In this document: positions 9,028-17,955 of the stretch, piece after piece
How the letters are laid out: each line of letters starts with the position of its first letter
Numbering within the stretch: position 1 is the stretch's first letter
Origin: Pseudarthrobacter naphthalenicus
GTDB lineage: Bacteria > Actinomycetota > Actinomycetes > Actinomycetales > Micrococcaceae
NCBI RefSeq assembly: GCF_029076445.1
Contig: NZ_JARESG010000009.1
Span: 114,614-178,613, forward strand
Direction of reading: 5' to 3'
DNA length: 64,000 nt
Notes under the pieces: generated by a model
Told to the model about the DNA's origin: nothing
Seen by the model: only the letters and a program-made list of their open reading frames with translations
Databases searched by the model: none
Translations under genes and position numbers: made by a program

Positions 9028-9519
9028 TCAGATGTGGCGGGCGCGGCGGAAGATCCAGTGCCGCAGCAGGGTGAACCGCACGGCCGTGGCAACAAAGCCG
9101 GACAGGGTGGTGGTCCAGAGTTCGTCGCCGACCGTGGCCCCCGGATGCACCGCATGCAGGACCCCCAGGCTTCCTCCGGTGATGACCAGCGCGATGGCAA
9201 TGAGGATCAGCCCGTTCAGGTGGTCCTGCGCCCGCTTCCGGCTGGACGTGATCTTAAAAGTCAGGCGGCGGTTCAGAGCCGTGTTCATGACCGATGTCAC
9301 GATCAGTGCGGCCGCGTTGGCGAGCTGGGGGTCAATCCACTGCCGCAACAGCGCATAAAGCGCCAGCGAGGATGCAGTGCAGATGACGCCCACACCGGTG
9401 AAGCGGATGAGCTGCCGCACGGCCGGGAACCTGAAGATTCCGGGATAGTGCCTGGTGGCCGGCGCCCGGCGGGTGGGCTGCTGCGTCAGCTGGGCGACAG
9501 GCGCAGCAGGGGATTCCAT
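9028..9519 (-). CDS. GtrA-like membrane protein
   Basis: A 163-residue protein with four predicted membrane helices after a cytoplasmic Pro/Ala-rich tail (residues 1-38). The start of the fold, LIRFTGVGVICTASSLALYALL, and the pattern SVMNTALNRRLTF are typical of the GtrA/DPMS family. These small proteins help move lipid-linked sugars across the membrane or assist wall polysaccharide glycosylation. It lies 17 nt downstream of the FAH-family gene on the same strand. A small perfect hairpin (GCCTGA/TCAGGC, 9527-9542) spans the junction and overlaps the upstream stop codon. The specific substrate is unknown. Confidence 0.8.
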   Translation of the reverse strand: MESPAAPVAQLTQQPTRRAPATRHYPGIFRFPAVRQLIRFTGVGVICTASSLALYALLRQWIDPQLANAAALIVTSVMNTALNRRLTFKITSSRKRAQDHLNGLILIAIALVITGGSLGVLHAVHPGATVGDELWTTTLSGFVATAVRFTLLRHWIFRRARHI

Positions 9520-9536
9520 GGGTCAAGCCTGACACA

Positions 9537-10385
9537 TCAGGCCCGTGCTTCCTCCCAGGACGCAGCTTTGACGGGGTTGGCGAGTTCGCCGATGCCCTCC
9601 ACCCGGCACACCACGGTGTCGCCCGGCTGGATCCGCGCACATTCCGCGGGGAAGCCGGTGAGGACCAGATCTCCTGCATGCAGGGTCATGAACGAGCTGA
9701 GGTAGACCAGGATTTCGTCCACGTTCCAGCCGAGGTCGGCACTGCTGGCGGGCTTGAGTTCCGTGCCGTTGTGGACAATGCCGATGGCGAGGTCCGTGTC
9801 GTCGAGTCCGGTGACAATCCACGGGCCAACGGGGGTGAAAGTGTCCTGGCTCTTGGCGCTGATCCACAGTTCGTCCGACTTCTGCAGGTCCCGAGCGGAG
9901 ACATCGTTGCCTATGGTGAAGCCCAGGACGGCGCTTCGGGCGGTTTCCAGCGTCAGCCCGCGAACGGTTCGGCCCATGACCACGGTCAGTTCGGCCTCCG
10001 GGTCCACGTAACCGACGGCGGAGCCCAGTTCAATGGCCTCGCCAGGACCGATGACGCTGGTGGCGGCCTTGTGGAAGGCCTGTGGCGGAAGGTCACGCCC
10101 GGCCTGGCCCGTGTTGTGCGCCATGCCCAGCACGTTGGCAGGGACGGACGGCGCCAGGAAGGTGAAGGAGTCCTGGTCCACTGCAGTGCCGGTATCCCAG
10201 CCGGGCCGCGCCGGGCTGCCGGCGTTTGCCGGGGATGCCGGGAAGGGGGATTCCACCACGGTCCAGGACCGGCCCGCCGGCGAATCGAAATCGCGGGCAT
10301 CGTTGGCCACAAAGAAATGTTCCCCGGCTGTGGCGGGGGAGAGCGGGCGGACGCGGGCAAGGCGGCGGAAGGTGCTGGAAGTCAT
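9537..10385 (-). CDS. Fumarylacetoacetate hydrolase-fold protein
   Basis: A 282-residue protein. Its C-terminal two thirds match the FAH superfamily: GYVDPEAELTVVMGR, FTIGNDVSARDLQKSD, FTPVGPWIVTG, and TGFPAECARIQPGDTVVCRVEGIGEL. The metal-binding acidic residues sit in the EAEL segment and the nearby GNDVSARD. The family cleaves or isomerises acylpyruvate-type ketoacids in catabolism. The first 70 residues are less conserved. The FAH gene upstream of gltX (46123) is a paralogue. The exact substrate cannot be told. It is probably in one transcription unit with the GtrA gene downstream. Confidence 0.85.
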   Translation of the reverse strand: MTSSTFRRLARVRPLSPATAGEHFFVANDARDFDSPAGRSWTVVESPFPASPANAGSPARPGWDTGTAVDQDSFTFLAPSVPANVLGMAHNTGQAGRDLPPQAFHKAATSVIGPGEAIELGSAVGYVDPEAELTVVMGRTVRGLTLETARSAVLGFTIGNDVSARDLQKSDELWISAKSQDTFTPVGPWIVTGLDDTDLAIGIVHNGTELKPASSADLGWNVDEILVYLSSFMTLHAGDLVLTGFPAECARIQPGDTVVCRVEGIGELANPVKAASWEEARA

Positions 10386-10490
10386 GCAGACATCCTACGT
10401 CCTCTGTGAAACGTCCGACGGCGGCCCTACCCGCGGGTGCGCGGCTCTCCGGCAGGCGGCTGTCCGGCAGGCAACTGCCCGGCCGGCGGT

Positions 10491-11153
10491 TCAGTACAGT
10501 TCGCCCACCGGGATCTCCACGGCAAGGCGGTTGGACGGGCCGGGCAGCGGGCAGGCCCAGGCATCGTTGTACGCGCATGACGGGTTATAGGCGAAGTTGA
10601 AGTCCAGGACGAACTCTGCGCCGGGCCCGGAACCATGCACGCCATGGAAGGCGCCCTTGATGGTATCCAGCAGGTATCTTCCGGCGCCGTAGGTGCCGCC
10701 GGGCTGGCCGGCAGTGGCGTCCCGGAACGGCACGAAGATGCCGCCGCCGTACCCGTGCAGCTTCCACACTCCGAGCTGGCCCAGCTCGGGAAGGTCAAAG
10801 GTGCCCAGCCGGATAAACCGGATCACACCGTCGGTGGTGGTCTCGGCGGTCATCTCCCGCCCGGCCCCTTCCGGAGTCAGCGGCACATAGAAGCGGTACA
10901 CAGGATCGTAATCGGCCGTCTTCAGGCCGGAAAACTGTTCCTTGGCCTCAGGTGTGAGGGCGGACGCCGGGTGCGTCCCGAACATGCGGTCGCGTTCATG
11001 GCGCCACAGCGAATGGGCCTCGGCGGGGTCATCGGCGGCGATTCTGCGCACGGTCTCGTACAGGGCGAACGTCCGGAGCCGCCAATCCGCTATGTCGAGG
11101 GCAGAGATCTCCGCCTGGCCCGCTTCATCTGTGCCGTAATGCTCATCCCTCAT
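10491..11153 (-). CDS. DUF1684 family protein
   Basis: A 220-residue protein recognised as DUF1684 from FVPFRDATAG, GTYGAGRYLLDTIKG and the C-terminal LDFNFAYNPSCAYNDAW followed by CPLPGPSNRLAVEIPVGE. The biochemical role of the family is not established. No signal peptide or membrane segment is seen. The start at 11153 is preferred over the longer reading to 11201 because conserved sequence (ADWRLRTFALYETVRR) begins soon after it and a G-rich GGTGGGG lies just upstream. It precedes the FAH-fold gene by 105 nt on the same strand. Confidence 0.85.
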   Translation of the reverse strand: MRDEHYGTDEAGQAEISALDIADWRLRTFALYETVRRIAADDPAEAHSLWRHERDRMFGTHPASALTPEAKEQFSGLKTADYDPVYRFYVPLTPEGAGREMTAETTTDGVIRFIRLGTFDLPELGQLGVWKLHGYGGGIFVPFRDATAGQPGGTYGAGRYLLDTIKGAFHGVHGSGPGAEFVLDFNFAYNPSCAYNDAWACPLPGPSNRLAVEIPVGELY

Positions 11154-11249
11154 GCTCCCCACCCTAGCCCTTTGGCTGGGGGGAGGGGCCGACGGCGACA
11201 CGAGGTTCCTGTTCTCCGGTCCTCTTTTACCTGCCGATAGGCTGGCGGG

Positions 11250-12077
11250 ATGAGGAGCAGGGCGACATTCTGGGGATTTCGGGCGGCGGCGTTACTGATG
11301 GCCGGGACCCTGGCTGCCGGATGCAGTGCCCCCGGCGGCGGCAGCAGCCCGGCGTGGACGGCGGAGCCGGGCACGTCCTCCGGGTCCGCCCCGGGCCGCA
11401 CGGGCACTCAGGGCAGTACGGGAACGCAGGGCACTCCATCGGCGTCGAAGCCGGTCGCCGGGAGCGGTTCGGCTGCCGCGACGCCCGGCCCGGCCGCCAC
11501 GGCAAGCGCGTGGAAGACCTTTACCGACCCCGGCCGGACCGTCAGTTTTGACCTGCCCGAGGAATGGATCGCCCAGTCCGTCACCCCCGAGGACGGGACC
11601 CTTCCCGGCGCGCTGAAAATCGAGGTGAAAAAACAGGACGGCACCTTCATGGCGGCCCTGCGGACCGGACTGCCGCCGTCGGAGGTTTTGTGCCCGGACA
11701 GCGGGAAGAAACCCTATGTGGTCATCAGCAGCGTGCCGGTGGCACTGCCCGGCCTTGCCGGCGAAGGCACCATCGCGCCGCACGCCGTGTACCGCGTGAT
11801 TCAGGGCTACCGGTACTTCGGCTCGTACGGCATCACGAACATCGTGGGCGGGGCGGATGGTCAGGCCTGCGAACTGCGCAACGTGGTCCGCGGCCCGGCG
11901 GGCAAAGGGGACTATTCGTTCGGTGACGTGATAGCCCTGAAAGCCTTTGCGCCCGATGAAAAGGTGGCTCCCGCCAAGGCCTTTGACACCCTTGACCAGG
12001 CCGCCAAGTACGTCAATGAGGGGACGGACTTCGCGAACGTGCAGCGGATGCTAATGTCTCTGGAGATCAAAAACTAG
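11250..12077 (+). CDS. Putative lipoprotein of unknown function
   Basis: A 275-residue exported protein. The signal peptide ends in the lipobox LAAGC, with lipidated Cys25, followed by a Ser/Thr/Gly/Pro-rich linker to about residue 85. A globular domain (SAWKTFTDPGRTVSFDLPEEW onwards) has alternating strands and a single later Cys pair. The domain is not one I can name. A TAGGCT hexamer ends 6 nt before the ATG with no convincing Shine-Dalgarno, so the mRNA may be leaderless. It is divergent from the DUF1684 gene. Confidence 0.8.
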   Translation: MRSRATFWGFRAAALLMAGTLAAGCSAPGGGSSPAWTAEPGTSSGSAPGRTGTQGSTGTQGTPSASKPVAGSGSAAATPGPAATASAWKTFTDPGRTVSFDLPEEWIAQSVTPEDGTLPGALKIEVKKQDGTFMAALRTGLPPSEVLCPDSGKKPYVVISSVPVALPGLAGEGTIAPHAVYRVIQGYRYFGSYGITNIVGGADGQACELRNVVRGPAGKGDYSFGDVIALKAFAPDEKVAPAKAFDTLDQAAKYVNEGTDFANVQRMLMSLEIKN

Positions 12078-12147
12078 CCCCGCCGCCGGCGCCATCACCG
12101 CCGGGCCGGAGCGGCTGTTCTGCACCTACCTCATACCCCGGAGATAC

Positions 12148-12954
12148 ATGGAACGCACCGTTGCCGCACGCATGGTTTTTAAGACCGTGGCTGACACCAA
12201 GGTGGCTTTGGCCATTGCCGTAGCCAGGAACCCCGGCTACACCTCGTTTGACGAATCCCTCACGGTCACGGCCGGCGGGTCTGCGGTCCCGTTCCACGAA
12301 CTGGCCGACTATCACGGCGGACGCCTGCACTACATGGAGTTTGCTGACCCGGCCGAAGTGACGGTTGACTACTCGGCGACGGTGGTGGGCAGGGCGGAGC
12401 CGGAGGAGTCAACCCTGGCGGAGCTCATCCGGTATGTCCGGCCGAGCCGCTATGCGGAGTCCGACCGGCTCCTGCCCACCGCCTACGCGGAATTCGGTGG
12501 CCTGCACGGGGAGGAACTGCTTCAGTCCGTCCGGAACTGGGTCTACGGGGAGTTGAGGTACATCAGTGGTTCGTCCCGGGGGACGGACGGCGCCGTGGAA
12601 ACGCTCCTGCACCGCCGGGGGGTGTGCCGCGACTTCGCGCACCTGGCGATCGCGCTGCTCCGTTCGAAGGACATCCCGGCACGGCTCGCGGCCGTGTACG
12701 CGCCAGGCCTGGCGCCGATGGATTTTCATGCCGTGGCAGAGGGCCACATCAATGGCGCCTGGCATGTCATCGACCCCACGGGGCTGGCCCCGCGGGAGTC
12801 GATGCTGCGGATCACGGCAGGCCGCGACTCCTCGGACACGGCATTCCTGTCCACTGTGGGCGGCCGGCTGACCCTGAACGAGCTCCGCGTCACCGCGGTG
12901 GTCAACGGCCAGCTGCCCGTTGAGGATCCGGCCAGGCTGCTGGTCCTGGGCTAA
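12148..12954 (+). CDS. Transglutaminase-like cysteine protease-fold protein
   Basis: A 268-residue protein with an N-terminal beta-rich domain and a transglutaminase core. The catalytic triad is visible: Cys160 in RRGVCRDFAH, His194 in MDFHAVAE, and Asp209 in HVIDPTG. Members of this bacterial group are cytoplasmic or exported proteases/amidases rather than cross-linking enzymes, and most are uncharacterised. A GGAG Shine-Dalgarno lies 5 nt before the ATG. It follows the lipoprotein gene by 70 nt and converges on the MarR gene with only 22 nt between stops. Confidence 0.88.
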   Translation: MERTVAARMVFKTVADTKVALAIAVARNPGYTSFDESLTVTAGGSAVPFHELADYHGGRLHYMEFADPAEVTVDYSATVVGRAEPEESTLAELIRYVRPSRYAESDRLLPTAYAEFGGLHGEELLQSVRNWVYGELRYISGSSRGTDGAVETLLHRRGVCRDFAHLAIALLRSKDIPARLAAVYAPGLAPMDFHAVAEGHINGAWHVIDPTGLAPRESMLRITAGRDSSDTAFLSTVGGRLTLNELRVTAVVNGQLPVEDPARLLVLG

Positions 12955-12976
12955 CGCGTTCCCCAACCGCGGCGGC

Positions 12977-13447
12977 TCACTTGACGGGTTTGGCTGCCAC
13001 GGATTGGCGGAGCTTGTCCGTCAGCCGCTGAAGCTCTTTCTGCTCCGCCGCCGTCAGGGCGGGTCCCACCAGGTCGGAGATGTCCCGCACGTGTTCGCGG
13101 CCGATCTCCTTCTGCAGGGCCGCCCCCTCCTCCGTGAGCTTGAGCAGCACGCCCCGGCCGTCGTCGGGTGCGGGCATCCGGTCCACAAGGCCGCGCTTTT
13201 CCAGCCGCTCCACCAGCCTGCTGAGGCTTGACTGGCTCAGCAGGACGTGGTGGTTAAGCTCGTTGAGGCGGAGCCACCCGGAGGGGCACCGGGAGAGCGT
13301 GAACAGGACGTCGTACTCGTTGATGGCCACATCGCGGAACGCTTTTCCGGCCTGGAGCCGGCGCATCACCGCAACCTGTGCCCGGAACAGGGATTCCCAG
13401 GTTTCCGCGGCAAGGCGGCTCGGAGCTTCTTTCCCTTCGGCAGCCAT
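12977..13447 (-). CDS. MarR-family transcriptional regulator
   Basis: A 156-residue winged-helix regulator. The DNA-binding segment LRLNELNHHVLLSQSSLSRLVERLEKRGLVDR (helix-turn-helix, residues about 60-92) is followed by the wing APDDGRGVLLKLTEEG. The gene starts within the stop of the upstream oxidoreductase (TGATG), so the two are translationally coupled. An adjacent GTG at 13450 is an alternative start. MarR proteins usually repress their neighbours and respond to small phenolic or oxidising ligands. The palindrome before the oxidoreductase (14613-14626) is a plausible operator. Confidence 0.9.
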   Translation of the reverse strand: MAAEGKEAPSRLAAETWESLFRAQVAVMRRLQAGKAFRDVAINEYDVLFTLSRCPSGWLRLNELNHHVLLSQSSLSRLVERLEKRGLVDRMPAPDDGRGVLLKLTEEGAALQKEIGREHVRDISDLVGPALTAAEQKELQRLTDKLRQSVAAKPVK

Positions 13448-14556
13448 CACGCCTCCGATGGTGCTGTTTCGCTGGCCCGGGATGCCATGAGTGCAGCAAC
13501 GCGGCCGGCGTGGGTGGGCGGTTCCGGAACGTGGGCCGGCGTCTTCTCGGCGTATTCCTTGCGCAGCACCGGCAGGACTTCCTCGCCGAACAGGTCCAGC
13601 TGCTCCAGCACGGTCTTCAGCGGCAGGCCTGCGTGGTCGATCAGGAAGAGCTGGCGCTGGTAGTCGCCGAAGTACTCGCGGAACGACAGGGTCTTTTCGA
13701 TGACCTCCTGCGGGCTGCCCACGGTGAGGGGGGTCTGTGAGGTGAAGTCTTCCATCGAGGGGCCGTGGCCGTAGACGGGGGCGTTGTCGAAGTAGGGGCG
13801 GAATTCCTTGACGGCGTCCTGGGAGTTCTTGCGCATGAAGAACTGGCCGCCGAGGCCCACGATTGCCTGATCGGCCTTGCCGTGGCCGTAGTGCTCGTAG
13901 CGCTCACGGTAGAGGCCGATCAGCTGCTGGTAGTGCTCCTTGGGCCAGAAGATGTTGTTCGCGAAGAAGCCGTCGCCGTAATAGGCGGCCACTTCGGCGA
14001 TCTGCGGCGTGCGGATGGAGCCGTGCCAGACGAAAGGCGCGACGCCGTCGAGGGGACGCGGGGTGGAGGTGAAGTTCTGCAGCGGGGTGCGGAACTTACC
14101 GGACCAGTTGACGGTGTCCTCATCCCAGAGCCGGCGCAGCAGGCTGTAGTTCTCGATGGCCAGTTCCACGCCGTCCTGGATGTTCTTGCCAAACCACGGG
14201 TAGACGGGGGCGGTGTTGCCGCGGCCCAGCACCAGGTCCACGCGGCCGTCGGCCAGGTGCTGCAGCATGGCAAAGTCTTCGGCGATCTTGACCGGATCGT
14301 TGGTGGTGATCAGCGTGGTGGCCGTCGAAAGGGTGATCCGCTCAGTCTGCGCGGCGATGTACGCCAGTGTGGTGGTGGGCGAGGAGGAGAAGAACGGGCG
14401 GTTGTGGTGCTCGCCGATGGCGTAGACATCCATGCCGATTTCTTCGACCTTCTTGGCGATCGCCACGGACGCCTTGATGCGGTCGTTCTCCGTGGGCGTC
14501 CGGCCGGTTGTGGGGTCAGTGGTGATGTCACTGACGCTGAATACGCCGATTTGCAT
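13447..14556 (-). CDS. LLM-class flavin-dependent oxidoreductase (luciferase-like monooxygenase)
   Basis: A 369-residue TIM-barrel flavoenzyme of the bacterial luciferase-like family (MQIGVFSVSD start, YAIGEHHNRPF, LSTATTLITTNDPV, FAMLQHLADGRVDLVLGRGN, FVWHGS). Such enzymes use reduced FMN or F420 to oxidise diverse substrates; the N-terminal sequence resembles the FMN/alkanal-type group. The start at 14556 has a GGAAGG Shine-Dalgarno 7 nt upstream. The longer in-frame start at 14649 would run through the promoter and is rejected. It is coupled to the downstream MarR gene. Confidence 0.9.
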   Translation of the reverse strand: MQIGVFSVSDITTDPTTGRTPTENDRIKASVAIAKKVEEIGMDVYAIGEHHNRPFFSSSPTTTLAYIAAQTERITLSTATTLITTNDPVKIAEDFAMLQHLADGRVDLVLGRGNTAPVYPWFGKNIQDGVELAIENYSLLRRLWDEDTVNWSGKFRTPLQNFTSTPRPLDGVAPFVWHGSIRTPQIAEVAAYYGDGFFANNIFWPKEHYQQLIGLYRERYEHYGHGKADQAIVGLGGQFFMRKNSQDAVKEFRPYFDNAPVYGHGPSMEDFTSQTPLTVGSPQEVIEKTLSFREYFGDYQRQLFLIDHAGLPLKTVLEQLDLFGEEVLPVLRKEYAEKTPAHVPEPPTHAGRVAALMASRASETAPSEA

Positions 14557-14612
14557 GATTGGCCTTCCGTTCCTGGACTTCTCTGGGGTTGCTTCCACTA
14601 TACCCTGATTTT

Positions 14613-14626
14613 CATGCGTTTGCATG
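14613..14626. promoter_or_regulatory. Candidate MarR operator (CATGC-GTTT-GCATG)
   Basis: A perfect 5+5 inverted repeat about 57 bp upstream of the oxidoreductase start. On the minus strand a TATAGT hexamer (14597-14602) could be the -10, which would place this palindrome over the -35 region. That is a classic repression position. The adjoining MarR gene is the obvious candidate ligand. Confidence 0.4.
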
Positions 14627-14668
14627 TATCGACAGGTATAACGCAGCACGGAACGGAATATTCCCTTT

Positions 14669-17600
14669 TTATTCGGGGTTCCCCGCGGCGGCGCGGCGGC
14701 CGCTGACCTTGGGGGTCATGCCGGTGGTCCAGTCGCTGAATTCCGCATCGACGTCGTCCGGCGCCGCAAACTCAGGGCGCTCCTGCATGGCGCGCAGCAG
14801 TGTTTTGCGTTCCCGCCGGCCCTCCACAAGACGGTACAGAACCGGCACCAGGACCAGTGTTAGTGCAGTGGAGGAGACCAGCCCGCCAATGACCACCACC
14901 GCCAGGGGCTGGGAGATGAAACCGCCGCCCCCGGTGAGTCCCAGGGCCATGGGCGTCAACGCGAACACGGTGGCGAGGGCGGTCATCAGGATGGGGCGGA
15001 GGCGCTGCCGCGCGCCGTGCGTGATGGCGTCCGCCACCGTCATTCCGGGCAGGCCGTTCCGTGGCTTCCGGTACTGGTTGATGAGGTCGATGAGCACGAT
15101 CGCATTAGTGACGACGATTCCCACCAGCATTAGCATGCCGATCAGCGAGGGCAGGCCCAGCGGGACTCCGGTGGCCAGCAGCAGCGCAACGGCGCCGGTG
15201 GCGGCAAAGGGAACCGAGACCAGCAGGATCAGCGGCTGGACCAGGGACTTGAAGGTGGCCACCATGATGACGTACACGATGGCGATGGCCGCGAGCAGCG
15301 CCAGGCCCAGCTGCCGGAACGATTCGGCCTGCTGCGTGGTGGCGCCGCCGAGCTCTGCCGTCACACCGGCGGGCAGGCTGACCGCCGCGAGGCGCTTCTG
15401 CACCTCCGCGTTCACCGCGCCAAGGTTGGAGCCCGACGGCGTGACGGAGACTTTCGCGGTCCGCTGGCCGTTGCTTGAGGTGATGGAGACGGGCACGTCC
15501 ACCTGCTCAACGCTGGCGATGCTGCCCAGCGTCACGGGGCCGGCTGCCGCCGGCAAGGGGATGCTGCGCACCGCGTCGATGCTGGTGAACCGGGTGCCCT
15601 TGCCGATCTGGACTGGGAAGTCGTTGGTGTCGATCCGTACCGTGCCGGCCGGGACAGGGCTGATGGTGGCGGCCAGGACGCCGGCCACCTGCTGCTCGTT
15701 GAGGCCCGCGGCCACCGTTTTGGCGCGGTCCACCTTGACCTGGACCACCGGTTGGCTGGCTGCCAGGTTGGTGCTCACTTCGCTGGTCTCCGGGACACCG
15801 TTCATGGCTTCCACCACGGCGTCGCTGGCGGTGCGGAGGTCCGCGGAGGTAGCGGCCTTGATGGTGATGTCCACCGTGGAGGATGTGCCGAAGCCACCTT
15901 GCTGGGAGCCGACAGTGACTTTTCCGGCTCCGGCCACGTCGGCCAGTTTGGTGCGTACCGTGGCCTGGAGCTTTGCCTGGTTCACTTTCTCGTCGGTCAC
16001 CACGGTGAACGTGGAGTTGGAGGAGCCGGAGGAGGTGAGCGCGGCGAAGCCCGCCTGGGCATTGCCGGATGTGACCTGGACGTTCTTGACGCCATCGATG
16101 CCGCGAAGGACTTCCTCAACCCTTACCGCAGCGGAGCTGGTTTCGGCCAGGCTTGTTCCCGCCGGCATCACCTGCCGGACGGTCATGCTGTTCTGGCCGG
16201 AATCGCCGAGGAGGTTGGTGGCCAGGAGCGGGGTCATCGCCCCCGTCCCGCCGAGCACCAGGAGGGCCGCCACGAGAGTCCACACGGGATGTTTCTGGGT
16301 CTTGCCCAGAATTGGCAGGTATGCGCGCTGGAGCGGGCTCTTCTCTTCCGACTCGTGTGCCTTGGCCCGGGCCGCGGCCGCAGCCTCACGGGCGGCAGCG
16401 GACCCGGGCGCGGCAACAGCCGGGCTCTTCAGGAACCAGTAGGCCAGGACCGGGACGATCGTCAGCGAGACCAGCAGCGATGCCAGCAGCGCCATGGTGA
16501 CTGTCAGCGCGAAGGGCCGGAACAGTTCGCCGGCGAGTTCGCCCACAAAAGCGATCGGCAGGAAGACGGCCACGGTGGTCAGGGTGGAGGCGGTAATGGC
16601 GCCGGCCACTTCGCGGATCGCGGTGAGGATCGCGGCCACTTTCTCCTCGCCGTAGCTGAGGTGGCGCTTGATGTTCTCGATCACCACGATGGAGTCATCC
16701 ACCACCCGGCCGATCGCGATGGTGAGGCCGCCCAAAGTCAGAATATTCAGCGAATAGCCCGTCGCCGAGAGGCCGATGAAGGTCACCAGAAGCGACAGGG
16801 GAATGGATACCGCTGTCACCAGGGTGGAGCGTGTGGACATCAGGAACACCAGGATGACGGCCACCGCGAAGCCCAGCCCGAGCAGGCCTTCGGTGGTGAG
16901 GTCCTTGATGGACTTTTCGATGAACGGGGCCTGGTCGAAGACGGGGGTGAACTTGGCGTTGGATCCCAGTTCAGCCTCAAGCCCGGCCAGCGAATCGTTC
17001 ACGGCGTGGGAGATCCCCACGGTGTCGCCTTCAGGCTTCTTGGTGACCGAAACCGCGAGGGTTTCCTGGCCGTTGGTGCGGGTAATGGACGTGCGCTCAT
17101 TGTCCTTGAGGCTGACGTCCGCGACCGTGCCGATGGTGGCGCCGTTCTTGGCACCGCCGAGGGGCAGCGCCTTGATGGCGTCCAGGGAGTCCACCGGGCT
17201 GCCGATCTGGAGGGACAGGGTTTTGCCCTGTTCCTCGATGGTGCCGGCCGGGATCAGCGATCCGTTGTTGCTCAGCGCGTTTCGGATTGATTCGATGGTG
17301 GCGCCGCTGGCCGCCATCGCCTCGGGCCGCGGCAGGACCTCGATGTGCTGGGTGGCGCCGCCCGTCACGTCGGCACCCCGGACGCCGTCGATTTTCTGCA
17401 GCCTGGGAACGGAGAGCCGCTGGAGATCGGAGTTCAGCTCGCTCAGCGGCTTGTCCGAGGACACGGCCAGGAACACGATGGGGAAGTCGCTGATGCTGCC
17501 CGCGAAAGCCTGCGGCTGCACGTCCGCCGGCAGGGAACGCTTGGCGTTGGAAATGGCACGGTCGATCTGGTTCCGGGCCCGGTCAAGATTTGTCCCGTAC

Positions 17601-17890
17601 GTGAAGACCAAAGTGATCTGGGATGAGCCGTTGCGCGAGGTGGAGGAGGTTGACTCCAGACCCTCCACACCGTTCAAAGCGGTCTCCAGCGGCGCGCTGA
17701 CCTGCTTGTCCACCACTTCCGGGGACGCGCCGGGCATGGGCGTCAGAACCGTGATCTGCGGAAACTCGATGGAAGGGATGAGTTCCTGTTTCAGCGATGA
17801 CATGGTGATCACGCCGAACACCGATGCGAACACGGTGATCAGCGCGATCAGTGCCCGGTTTGCCAGGGAAAGTTGTGCCAGCCGGAACAT
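14669..17890 (-). CDS. RND-superfamily efflux transporter (HAE1/AcrB-like)
   Basis: A 1073-residue RND permease with the standard duplicated architecture: TM1, a large extracytoplasmic loop (about residues 35-330), TM2-6, a second loop (about 540-830) and TM8-12. Characteristic strings are PQITVLTPMPGASPEVVD, the TM4 segment GLTIAIGRVVDDSIVVIENI (with DD, proton relay), and GIVVTNAIVLIDLINQYR in the second half. It probably exports hydrophobic compounds by proton antiport. No adaptor or outer-membrane partner is adjacent, as expected in a Gram-positive. AGGAGA lies 8 nt before the ATG. It follows mqo by 65 nt on the same strand. Confidence 0.93.
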   Translation of the reverse strand: MFRLAQLSLANRALIALITVFASVFGVITMSSLKQELIPSIEFPQITVLTPMPGASPEVVDKQVSAPLETALNGVEGLESTSSTSRNGSSQITLVFTYGTNLDRARNQIDRAISNAKRSLPADVQPQAFAGSISDFPIVFLAVSSDKPLSELNSDLQRLSVPRLQKIDGVRGADVTGGATQHIEVLPRPEAMAASGATIESIRNALSNNGSLIPAGTIEEQGKTLSLQIGSPVDSLDAIKALPLGGAKNGATIGTVADVSLKDNERTSITRTNGQETLAVSVTKKPEGDTVGISHAVNDSLAGLEAELGSNAKFTPVFDQAPFIEKSIKDLTTEGLLGLGFAVAVILVFLMSTRSTLVTAVSIPLSLLVTFIGLSATGYSLNILTLGGLTIAIGRVVDDSIVVIENIKRHLSYGEEKVAAILTAIREVAGAITASTLTTVAVFLPIAFVGELAGELFRPFALTVTMALLASLLVSLTIVPVLAYWFLKSPAVAAPGSAAAREAAAAARAKAHESEEKSPLQRAYLPILGKTQKHPVWTLVAALLVLGGTGAMTPLLATNLLGDSGQNSMTVRQVMPAGTSLAETSSAAVRVEEVLRGIDGVKNVQVTSGNAQAGFAALTSSGSSNSTFTVVTDEKVNQAKLQATVRTKLADVAGAGKVTVGSQQGGFGTSSTVDITIKAATSADLRTASDAVVEAMNGVPETSEVSTNLAASQPVVQVKVDRAKTVAAGLNEQQVAGVLAATISPVPAGTVRIDTNDFPVQIGKGTRFTSIDAVRSIPLPAAAGPVTLGSIASVEQVDVPVSITSSNGQRTAKVSVTPSGSNLGAVNAEVQKRLAAVSLPAGVTAELGGATTQQAESFRQLGLALLAAIAIVYVIMVATFKSLVQPLILLVSVPFAATGAVALLLATGVPLGLPSLIGMLMLVGIVVTNAIVLIDLINQYRKPRNGLPGMTVADAITHGARQRLRPILMTALATVFALTPMALGLTGGGGFISQPLAVVVIGGLVSSTALTLVLVPVLYRLVEGRRERKTLLRAMQERPEFAAPDDVDAEFSDWTTGMTPKVSGRRAAAGNPE

Positions 17891-17955
17891 CGCTTGGTCT
17901 CCTGTGGGATTGACGAACTGCTGGAACCGGACCTGCCCGCCAGGCCGGCGATGCG

